Shown: piece after piece, positions 1-6,022 of the stretch | How positions within the stretch are numbered: position 1 is the stretch's first letter | How the letters are laid out: each line of letters begins with the position of its first letter | The notes under the pieces: generated by a model | Seen by the model: the letters and a program-made list of their open reading frames with translations, nothing else | What the model was told of the DNA's origin: nothing | Database searches by the model: none | Translations under genes and position numbers: made by a program | Source of the DNA: a virus | Reading direction: 5' to 3' (one strand) | DNA length: 24,872 nt | IMG/VR virus record: IMGVR_UViG_3300017776_002688 | Span: 1 to 24,872 of that record

Positions 1-641
1 ACATGATTGACTAGGTACTCATGAATTTCTTTAAACTCTTCATCAGTTTTTCCTATCATACCAAATGTCTGCAAGAATGGAAAGTATAATCCAGTTTTAC
101 CAATAGCATTAGTATACACTAAATTCATTGGCTTGTCAAGCGAATGATGTTCATTAAAGAATGGACTAGTAGAATATTTACCATGTTCATGCCCAAGAGT
201 AATCTGTAAATCTTGAAAGTCTATCTTGGCTTGTTCTGGTAAATCATCATACGCTTTGATCATATCAATCCAGCTAGTACGACTACCTCGTGAACCCTTT
301 ATTGCCTTTAACCATATAAGAGGTGATCTATCTGGATTAGATGCTTGGTTGGCGTGCCAATCTAATGCGCTTGTATGTCCAAATAATCCTTCTTCACCAT
401 CGTCATCTTTTTCTCCAGTCACTCTGAGAATATTTTTGTGGCAAGCAATATGTTTTGTTCTGTCTGGTTGTAGATCATATCTCTGGCACTCACCAATCAT
501 CTCACAGATTCGTACCTCTTGATCCATTGTTAAGTGTCCTTGATCTCTTATGACTACAATCATATTTTCAAGAACTTCTTCTGCTATGGCATGACAACCA
601 CCTTCACCTATAGTAGCCAAATTACCTTGAACTAATCTCAT
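1..641 (-). CDS. TauD/TfdA-like Fe(II)/2-oxoglutarate dioxygenase, partial (C-terminus off window)
   Basis: An uninterrupted minus-strand frame starts at ATG 641 and runs off the left edge, giving 213 residues. The start overlaps the stop of the upstream gene (ATGA). It resembles the TauD/TfdA family: the segment around residues 92-112 (SALDWHANQ, then PLIWLKAI) sits where TauD has its first metal-binding motif and following strand, and residues 180-214 (GKTGLYF, then EEFKEIHEYLVNHV) match the family's central region. The usual HxD iron motif reads H96-A-N98, so the acidic ligand appears to be Asn. The distal His and 2OG-binding Arg would lie beyond the window. Family members hydroxylate small substrates using O2 and 2-oxoglutarate; the substrate here is unknown. 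It is translationally coupled to the radical SAM genes. The family call is fairly secure, the activity is not. Confidence 0.72.
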   Translation of the reverse strand, partial: MRLVQGNLATIGEGGCHAIAEEVLENMIVVIRDQGHLTMDQEVRICEMIGECQRYDLQPDRTKHIACHKNILRVTGEKDDDGEEGLFGHTSALDWHANQASNPDRSPLIWLKAIKGSRGSRTSWIDMIKAYDDLPEQAKIDFQDLQITLGHEHGKYSTSPFFNEHHSLDKPMNLVYTNAIGKTGLYFPFLQTFGMIGKTDEEFKEIHEYLVNH

Positions 642-907
642 TTACCGCAAGTCTCCACACAAAATTTTATTGGTGTATTATTTTTCAAATCGTCATAGTA
701 TAAATCATTAAGTTCGCCACTGTCAATAACTTCTTTTAAATTTCTACCATTCATCGCAACACCTCTTTCTGGTAATTGATTGGCAGTCATACAACAAGGA
801 TAAATTTTATCATCAAAAGAAATAAAAACGTTCAGATTCTTTTCTGAAAAATCTGCAACCCGTGAATGATCTACTGTCCAATTATATGAAATGCAAGTCT
901 GAAGCAT
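638..907 (-). CDS. SPASM-like Cys-rich C-terminal module of a split radical SAM protein
   Basis: This 89-residue frame has a Cys pattern like the auxiliary iron-sulfur (SPASM/twitch) domain of radical SAM enzymes: C5, then IYPCCMTANQL (Cys pair near residue 38), then a final CVETCGK. The IYPCC motif is typical of the domain that follows the radical SAM barrel. It overlaps the barrel gene by 26 bp in the +1 frame. A Shine-Dalgarno-like AAGGA lies 6 nt before its ATG, so it could be translated as a separate subunit. Alternatively the two frames are one gene broken by one base in the A5 run at about 908-912. Either way it most likely works with the upstream barrel. Confidence 0.68.
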   Translation of the reverse strand: MLQTCISYNWTVDHSRVADFSEKNLNVFISFDDKIYPCCMTANQLPERGVAMNGRNLKEVIDSGELNDLYYDDLKNNTPIKFCVETCGK

Positions 908-1661
908 ATTTTTCCTTTAGTTCTTTTACTTTTTCTGACATATCAAAAGCAGGTGTCAATATATATTCTACATCTCTGTAGTCGCCTGCACCAAAATACA
1001 CTGGTAGTTGTTGTCCTTCACGCTTTATTATCTCATGCTTTCCCCACTGGTTTCCAGATACCTTATCTATAGACTCATGCATACCCGCGGCAAATGGAAC
1101 TGGTCTTTCTATAATAGTGAAGAATTTAATTTTATTTTCTATTGCAATTTTTATTGCACTCTCTAAATGATTTTTATTTTCATTGAAGAGTAGATATTGC
1201 CAAGAAGAATCTTTTGCAGTGCATTCAGAACTATATGCTTTTAAATTATCCATTGCATCTGACCACTTAACATTTCTTCTATACAACTCATTGGATTCTT
1301 GATCTGATCCATCTAATCCAAATACAATATTGACTCCCATTTTACCTAGTCTTTGATATGTTTTTGGCTTTCCTATTGCGCCGTTAGTTGAAATATCAAT
1401 TCTAACTTTAGGACTTTCTGATATAAGCCACTCACATATATCTGCAACTACATCACACCCCATTGGGTCACCCCAATTACCACATAACTTTACAAACTCT
1501 AATCCACTGGCTACACCATCTAAGATGTGTTTAGTTTCATCAAGTGTTCTTTGTGTCTGTACAAAATCTTTTAGTTTCCCACCACTTTGTCGAACACAAA
1601 CTGGACATCTTGCTTGGCACGTACTTGAGATTTCATAGTCTATCGCAACTATGCTTGTCAT
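882..1661 (-). CDS. Radical SAM enzyme (barrel domain)
   Basis: A 259-residue protein carrying the radical SAM signature CX3CX2C at C15, C19 and C22 (STCQARCPVC), which binds the 4Fe-4S cluster that cleaves S-adenosylmethionine. Further family marks are the GNWGDPMGC segment near residue 61 (the SAM-binding GGE-like position) and DISTNGA near residue 89. The protein ends just after a KVKELKEKYAS helix, at the point where SPASM-type relatives continue into a second Cys-rich domain; that domain is found in the next frame. The start ATG overlaps the stop of gp44 (ATGA), placing it in the replication operon where T4 has gene 62. The substrate cannot be told from sequence. Activity would depend on host or phage Fe-S assembly, and iscU/iscA lie elsewhere in this window. 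Confidence 0.85.
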   Translation of the reverse strand: MTSIVAIDYEISSTCQARCPVCVRQSGGKLKDFVQTQRTLDETKHILDGVASGLEFVKLCGNWGDPMGCDVVADICEWLISESPKVRIDISTNGAIGKPKTYQRLGKMGVNIVFGLDGSDQESNELYRRNVKWSDAMDNLKAYSSECTAKDSSWQYLLFNENKNHLESAIKIAIENKIKFFTIIERPVPFAAGMHESIDKVSGNQWGKHEIIKREGQQLPVYFGAGDYRDVEYILTPAFDMSEKVKELKEKYASDLHFI

Positions 1662-2596
1662 TTTATATCAACAGACGCCATGATATCTGTTAAGCAGGCA
1701 GTAAGATTAATTTCTTGGTCTGCTACGAATGCGGCTTTGTACTGATAGTCTGCAATCAACAACACCAAATGAGGTACTTGCTTTACTTTATCAATCAGCG
1801 CATCATAAACTTTACGATAGATGCCTTGTGGATCTGTGTCAACATTGTTGGCTACCCATTGTCGCATCTTCTTAAAGTCTTTATCTTTGAGTGCATCAAC
1901 AAGACCCTTAACATTCATTTCAGCCAGATTGCTGAGTATGCCTTCATCGATTACACCACCAATACTATATCGTTGCAGTTCATTTAGAACTCTACGATAA
2001 TCTGGAAAATGTTTCTTGAGTAATTCAGCAAGAACTTTTTCAGAGTATTTAATCTCTTCAATGTCCAGAATATCTTTCATACGTTTGTGAAATTGCATTG
2101 CCATTTTTGGCTTGTGCGCTTTGTCCAAACGGAACTCGACCACAGTAGTTCTACTATGCAAAGGTTCAATGATTCTGTTTTTGAAATTACAAGTGAAGAT
2201 AAATCTACAGTTGGCAGAAAACTCTTCAATGAATGCCCGTAGTGCGGGCTGAGTAGAATTTGGATTGAGATAGTCTGCTTCGTCTAAGATTACTACTTTG
2301 GTTTTGTTTTCAAAACTCATAGTACTTGCAAACTTTTTGATTTTGGTACGTAATACATCGATACCAGATTCTTCAGAACCATTGATCATGATTACATCAC
2401 AATCTAATTCATTACACAAGGCTCTAGCAACTGTTGTCTTACCAGTACCGGCAGTACCACACAGTAATAGATTGGGTATCTCACCCTTTACTACAAATTG
2501 TTTGAATGTTTCTTTGACCGAATCTGGTAAAACGCAATCATCGATAGTTTGTGGTCTGTACTTCTCCACAAATAAGAATTCATTGCGCTCACTCAT
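1658..2596 (-). CDS. 44: Sliding-clamp loader large subunit gp44
   Basis: 312 residues, against 319 in T4 gp44. This AAA+ ATPase loads the gp45 clamp onto primer-template DNA for the phage polymerase. Walker A is GTAGTGKT (G47-T54) and Walker B is VVILDEAD (about 101-108). The family's SRC sensor/arginine-finger motif appears as HSRTT near residue 147. The C-terminal helical collar region follows. The N-terminal FVEKYRPQTIDDCVLP is typical of clamp loaders. It overlaps the 58-aa gene upstream and the radical SAM gene downstream by 4 bp each. In T4 the next gene is 62, the loader's small subunit; here it is replaced by the radical SAM gene, so gp62 must be elsewhere if present. Confidence 0.95.
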   Translation of the reverse strand: MSERNEFLFVEKYRPQTIDDCVLPDSVKETFKQFVVKGEIPNLLLCGTAGTGKTTVARALCNELDCDVIMINGSEESGIDVLRTKIKKFASTMSFENKTKVVILDEADYLNPNSTQPALRAFIEEFSANCRFIFTCNFKNRIIEPLHSRTTVVEFRLDKAHKPKMAMQFHKRMKDILDIEEIKYSEKVLAELLKKHFPDYRRVLNELQRYSIGGVIDEGILSNLAEMNVKGLVDALKDKDFKKMRQWVANNVDTDPQGIYRKVYDALIDKVKQVPHLVLLIADYQYKAAFVADQEINLTACLTDIMASVDIK

Positions 2597-2769
2597 GATG
2601 TGATCCTTTTCTGTAAAGTTTCAATCATTGCATCACGATTGTCGTTCCAAGTTTCTTCTGATCGATCAACCATCTTCTTACCAGATTTGATCTGCTTCGG
2701 GAAGAACTTTGCATTCTCCAGATTTCGCAACGCAACTCTGCGTCTTTCATTCACATTCTTTTTTCTCAC
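2593..2769 (-). CDS. Small basic conserved-position protein, 58 aa, GTG start
   Basis: This is a short frame starting at GTG 2769, with a strong AGGAG ribosome-binding site 7 nt upstream, and its TGA overlaps the gp44 ATG by 4 bp. The product is basic: it starts MRKKNVNERRRVAL, has KFFPKQIKSGKK in the middle and ends ETLQKRITS. It has no membrane segment and I recognise no domain. It sits between the peroxiredoxin and gp44, where many T4-like genomes carry a tiny gene between clamp and clamp loader. The coupling, ribosome-binding site and absence of any other gene in this stretch support it as real. The function is unknown; nucleic-acid contact is only a guess from the charge. Confidence 0.75.
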   Translation of the reverse strand: MRKKNVNERRRVALRNLENAKFFPKQIKSGKKMVDRSEETWNDNRDAMIETLQKRITS

Positions 2770-2790
2770 TTAATTCTCCTCATAATATAA

Positions 2791-3414
2791 TTAACCAAAA
2801 GATTCAGATGTAGAACCTCCATCAAACAATTCAAGTTGAAGATCGCGTGGCTTTGCTTTTACTGGACTATCGAAAATAATATAGTTAAATACATTTTCTG
2901 GACTAGTCTCACCATATGGATCAGTCTCACAATTATCACTGATACCAGGTTCGATGAATGATTTTTCAACAACACCATCATTTAGAAGTACAGCATATCT
3001 CCACGATCTTTGACCAAAACCAAGATTGTCTTTTGACACAAGCATATTCATACTCATAGTCAACAAGGCAGAACCATCTGGAATAAGTTTTACATTCTTT
3101 AACTTTGCCCATTTGCCCCACTGGTTCATAACAAAAGAATCGTTTACTGATACACAATAAATCTCATCAATACCAACTTCACGAAACTCATTGTACATCT
3201 TTTCAAAACCAGGAAGTTGATATGTAGAACAAGTAGGAGTAAAAGCACCAGGTAGACTGAAAAGAACTACTCGCTTATCAGAAAACAACTGGTCTGTTGT
3301 TACTTCTTGCCAAACATATGGATTACCTTCCGTGATATTCTCATCCAGTACACGGGTCTGGAAACTCAAAGTTGGAATTTTAGTTCCGACTTCGATAACG
3401 CCACTATTTTTCAT
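2791..3414 (-). CDS. Peroxiredoxin, Prx5-like
   Basis: 207 residues. The peroxidatic motif PGAFTPTC (P55-C62) fits the PxxxTxxC active site of thiol peroxidases, with R138 or R135 in the QRSWRYAVL segment a candidate for the active-site Arg. The stretch FEKMYNEF, then IYCVSVND, then MNQWGKWA is typical of the Prx5 branch. A second Cys lies in GISDNCETDPYG, as in many bacterial Prx5 proteins. The enzyme reduces hydrogen peroxide or organic peroxides using a thiol donor; no glutaredoxin domain is fused. It follows gp45 with 9 bp between and has AAGGAG as ribosome-binding site, so it should be made early from the gp45 promoter. This is an unusual guest inside the clamp/clamp-loader cluster. Confidence 0.92.
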   Translation of the reverse strand: MKNSGVIEVGTKIPTLSFQTRVLDENITEGNPYVWQEVTTDQLFSDKRVVLFSLPGAFTPTCSTYQLPGFEKMYNEFREVGIDEIYCVSVNDSFVMNQWGKWAKLKNVKLIPDGSALLTMSMNMLVSKDNLGFGQRSWRYAVLLNDGVVEKSFIEPGISDNCETDPYGETSPENVFNYIIFDSPVKAKPRDLQLELFDGGSTSESFG

Positions 3415-3423
3415 AGTCGCTCC

Positions 3424-4074
3424 TTATATTTTTGAAGATTGATCTAGAGCGATCCAGTATTGCATACTTCCGCCATGCAAGTGCATGAACTTTTTCTTAC
3501 TAAGAACTACATCGTAGTCAGTAGAAATTACCTTGAAGTTTTCCATTGGAATACGACAATCGAATTCACCTTGATACTCACCAATTTCCATGGTGTATGT
3601 ATTCGATCTCGGAGAACCTGGGTCACCAACTGAGAGTACCACTTTACCATTTTTGGCAATGACACTAAGCATTGAAGCCGAAACAATAGAAGCGGCTTGC
3701 TTGATAGTATCAATCGTTTTAGTGGATAACTTGAAAGCAAATTCAGAATCTACTTCGATAATCTTATCTGGTGCCGCAACTAAAATATTCTTGTCGGCAT
3801 AGTAGTATTTGAATTCTGCTAAGTCTTTTTTGATTGACAAACTATCGTCACCAAACTCAACATCGGTATCATCCATCATAGATAGAAGTGCCAACAAAGT
3901 GTTTAGATCATAGATGCCAATTTCCCTGTCAAAAGTTTCTGATACTTCTGCTCGGGCAAAGATTCCAACATCTGCTGGAATTGTATTTAAAACATTACCA
4001 GGTCTAATCAAAAGATTAGGATTGATACTAGCAAAGTTTTTGAGAACCTCTAGGGTTTTCTTGGATATTTTCAT
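3424..4074 (-). CDS. 45: DNA polymerase sliding clamp gp45
   Basis: 216 residues (T4 gp45 is 228). The N-terminus MKISKKTLEVLKNFASIN and the pattern of alternating beta strands, with EIGIYDLNTLLALLS and FADxDVEFGDD-like segments, match T4-type clamps, which form trimeric rings around DNA. The clamp tethers the polymerase and, in T4, also activates late transcription by linking gp33/gp55-RNA polymerase to DNA. It heads a small early operon: a sigma70-type promoter lies at 4107-4135, and peroxiredoxin, the 58-aa gene, gp44 and the radical SAM/dioxygenase genes follow with tiny gaps or overlaps. Confidence 0.93.
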   Translation of the reverse strand: MKISKKTLEVLKNFASINPNLLIRPGNVLNTIPADVGIFARAEVSETFDREIGIYDLNTLLALLSMMDDTDVEFGDDSLSIKKDLAEFKYYYADKNILVAAPDKIIEVDSEFAFKLSTKTIDTIKQAASIVSASMLSVIAKNGKVVLSVGDPGSPRSNTYTMEIGEYQGEFDCRIPMENFKVISTDYDVVLSKKKFMHLHGGSMQYWIALDQSSKI

Positions 4075-4106
4075 TATGTAACCTCATCACGTTGTAAATT
4101 AAAATC

Positions 4107-4135
4107 ATTATATAGGGTCGACTACCAAAAGTCAA
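4107..4135 (-). promoter_or_regulatory. Early sigma70-type promoter of the gp45 operon
   Basis: Read on the minus strand, TTGACT (4135-4130) is followed by a 17-bp spacer and a perfect TATAAT (4112-4107). It lies 33 bp upstream of the gp45 ATG. The segment ACTTGACTTTTGGTAGT is nearly the same as at the promoter at 15673-15701, so these two belong to one promoter subfamily of this phage. Confidence 0.88.
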
Positions 4136-4142
4136 GTAGTTT

Positions 4143-4505
4143 TTAAACAGTTTCTTTAGAAATTGCAAAAGTCTGGTTGTTGTCTGTGTTCCATTGAACA
4201 AACTTTGCTTCGGTTTCAGGTTCAATACCATCGCACTGTGCATCTCTAACTACTGCCCAGGCTGCCTGCAAAGTATTATATGAGTCTTCATCTTCATATG
4301 TTAGAATGTATGAAAAGTCCAACATATCTTCACTGAACTCCCAACTTACTGTAATATCACCATCAGCCTGTCTAGCGGCAATCCAATCACTAAGGACTGT
4401 TTGTCTAGCAGTTTCTTCTGCGGTATATACTATATTTGTATCCATGACATACCAATCGTCATCAACGGTAGGTCTTGAATATGTAATTGCGTATTTGTAT
4501 GCCAT
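4143..4505 (-). CDS. Hypothetical protein, 120 aa, late-promoted
   Basis: I do not recognise this protein. It is acidic and Trp/Tyr-rich (AYKYAITYSRP, VSWEFSEDML, LQAAWAVV), with no signal peptide or membrane helix and no evident catalytic motif; alternating strand/helix segments suggest a small alpha/beta fold. It stands alone between a TATAAATA late promoter (4538-4545) and the early promoter of gp45, with its stop only 8 bp from the -35 box. The late promoter implies a role in assembly or late host takeover. It is a real gene by spacing and promoter, but function is unknown. Confidence 0.7.
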   Translation of the reverse strand: MAYKYAITYSRPTVDDDWYVMDTNIVYTAEETARQTVLSDWIAARQADGDITVSWEFSEDMLDFSYILTYEDEDSYNTLQAAWAVVRDAQCDGIEPETEAKFVQWNTDNNQTFAISKETV

Positions 4506-4537
4506 TTTTTACTCCAAAAATTTGACTAGTATACTGC

Positions 4538-4545
4538 TATTTATA
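4538..4545 (-). promoter_or_regulatory. T4-type late promoter TATAAATA
   Basis: There is an exact TATAAATA on the minus strand. With the T4 geometry (box at -13 to -6) transcription would start near 4532, giving a 27-nt leader before the ATG at 4505. gp55, the sigma that reads such boxes, is encoded in this window. Confidence 0.8.
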
Positions 4546-4549
4546 AAAT

Positions 4550-4608
4550 CTAAGACTGTCACTTCCATTTATGAGAGGAGAGAGAGGTCACGAAAGTGAC
4601 AGTCTTAG
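4550..4608 (-). repeat. 15-bp perfect inverted repeat with pyrimidine-rich loop
   Basis: The arms 4550-4564 (plus strand CTAAGACTGTCACTT) and 4594-4608 are perfect reverse complements with a 29-nt loop. It lies 17 bp after the ketosynthase stop and 4 bp before a late promoter. In the minus-strand transcript the loop contains ACCTCTCTCTCC, and GTCAC in the first arm could instead pair with GTGAC just inside the loop (GTCAC-TTTC-GTGAC), so two exclusive folds are possible. There is no real U-tract after the stem, so it is not a textbook terminator; an RNase-processed 3' end, transcription barrier or small RNA are options. Confidence 0.8.
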
Positions 4609-4625
4609 CCCACTAGGGGAACTGG

Positions 4626-5741
4626 TTAAGTTACTTCGATTAAAACCGAGGCGGCTTTCCCTCCAAAGCCAAGGCTATTCTTTAGCGCATATTTACAATC
4701 AGTTGCGCGGGTTTTCGTAGTAACGTATCTATATTTGGTGCTATTTATAAAAGTTTTCGGTATAATATTACGTTTTAATGCCATTACCGAGTATATTAAT
4801 TCGATTATTCCATTGCCTGCCATGGTGTGTCCTAGCTTAGATTTGAGTCCTACGACATCTACATAAGGAAACATATCTTGAATTGCATTGTACTCAGATT
4901 CATCACCCTGTAAGGTACCTGTAGCATGAGCAGATACAAATCCGATATCATTCTTATCAATGCCTTGTGTGGCTAGCCCCATTGCTTTTTTCAATCCGAA
5001 TGCAGATGGATTAACAAAGTCTCCTTCTACACCATCACTTGCTATACCTGGCTGATAGATGTACCCAATGATTGGAATATTTTTCTCAATTGCTTTGTGG
5101 ACATCCATCAAAATTAAACAGCCTGCTCCTTCACCAGTAATTATTCCATCACGATCATCATCAAATGGAGCAGACTTAGAACCTAGGACACCTAGCTTAT
5201 CAAAAAACGTAGAGTCCCATAAATTATTTGCTGAGTCACCAGCACCGCATACTATGTAGTCATATCGTTTTGCCAAATGAAACGCATAGTCTAATTGGTA
5301 GAGACTTGTAGCGCAAGCAGAATTAAAACTGGTAGCACCACCTGTAAATCCAAACGATTGCGCTATGAGACCCGCGGTGAAGTCTCTACAACCCTGTAGC
5401 AACTGTCGTGGCTTAACTCTATTCTTACCATCACCCAAGTCAGTACCGTAGTCCTGAAACGTGGTATTGCCAGCAGTGAGTGTAGAGAATAAAGTAAATA
5501 CATTATCCGAATATGGTATTGTTTTCAATGCATCGGCTACAGTATGTAATGATATCTTATTCACATCTAATAGGCGATTGTAAATAGGAGCCTTTACTTC
5601 AATTAAATTATCTTTTTGTGCAGAAAAACTACCATCAACAGGAATGGGAATGGGACCAGTTTGATATTCAGTAAAACAATCCATTGGGTTATTCCCAAGG
5701 TTGTCCACTAATCCTATTCCTGTGATAGCTAACCGATTCAC
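4626..5741 (-). CDS. Beta-ketoacyl-ACP synthase (FabF/KAS-type)
   Basis: 371 residues of a complete condensing enzyme of the thiolase fold (host FabF is about 412). All active-site elements are present: nucleophile C143 in FNSACATSL, His272 in SAHATGTLQGD, His305 in SKLGHTMAG with a Lys at about 300, and the gatekeeper LGFGGKAA near residue 358. The enzyme joins malonyl-ACP to an acyl-ACP and so elongates fatty acids; a polyketide-like role cannot be excluded. No acyl carrier protein, reductase or dehydratase is visible nearby, so it would have to use host ACP. It begins with GTG at 5741, overlaps the DUF3310 gene (GTGA) and has AGGA about 10 nt upstream. It is the last gene of the ATPase operon and ends 17 bp before the inverted repeat at 4550-4608. 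Function as a KAS is secure; the acyl chain preference is not. Confidence 0.92.
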   Translation of the reverse strand: MNRLAITGIGLVDNLGNNPMDCFTEYQTGPIPIPVDGSFSAQKDNLIEVKAPIYNRLLDVNKISLHTVADALKTIPYSDNVFTLFSTLTAGNTTFQDYGTDLGDGKNRVKPRQLLQGCRDFTAGLIAQSFGFTGGATSFNSACATSLYQLDYAFHLAKRYDYIVCGAGDSANNLWDSTFFDKLGVLGSKSAPFDDDRDGIITGEGAGCLILMDVHKAIEKNIPIIGYIYQPGIASDGVEGDFVNPSAFGLKKAMGLATQGIDKNDIGFVSAHATGTLQGDESEYNAIQDMFPYVDVVGLKSKLGHTMAGNGIIELIYSVMALKRNIIPKTFINSTKYRYVTTKTRATDCKYALKNSLGFGGKAASVLIEVT

Positions 5742-6022
5742 TTTGAATTTTTCCTATCATGTTCATACAATGCCAAGAAACCATAGTGGATAATCTTAAC
5801 GATATCTTTTCGGTGATCTTCAGGAGTTCCTTTCTTGCCATATCGACCATTATACTTATCGACATTACCAAGGAAGAATCCCATACCATGACCACGATCT
5901 ACAATCACTTCGGAAGATTGGAGTCCACCCTGACCATAGTGACCCTGATAGGTCTTATCTATGTAGGCTTTGAACTCCTCTAATAGTTCATCTTCCCTAA
6001 ACTTGTAGTCTGGTTTAGGCAT
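5738..6022 (-). CDS. DUF3310-like small phage protein
   Basis: 94 residues. The pattern HYGQ, then a Glu-rich segment, GHGMGFFLGNVDKYNGRYGKK, and a final KDIVKIIHYGFLAL matches the DUF3310 family common in phages (GxGF, GNxxKYxxR core followed by a helix). The biochemical role of this family is not firmly known; it is often found among phage nucleotide and DNA metabolism genes. The start is at ATG 6022, sharing its A with the stop of the ATPase gene (TAATG), and its stop overlaps the GTG of the ketosynthase, so the three are co-translated. Confidence 0.75.
   Translation of the reverse strand: MPKPDYKFREDELLEEFKAYIDKTYQGHYGQGGLQSSEVIVDRGHGMGFFLGNVDKYNGRYGKKGTPEDHRKDIVKIIHYGFLALYEHDRKNSK

Noticed and set aside
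226-522. Plus-strand open frame opposite the dioxygenase
   Set aside because: Opposite an unbroken minus-strand frame with a clear family; no supporting start signal.
4742-4749. TATAAATA on the minus strand inside the ketosynthase
   Set aside because: It is in coding sequence and followed only by the end of the gene; likely chance, though it could give a short 3' transcript containing the hairpin at 4550-4608.
4626-5741. Ketosynthase as host DNA joined by assembly error
   Set aside because: It overlaps DUF3310 by 4 bp and flanks phage genes on both sides in one continuous operon.
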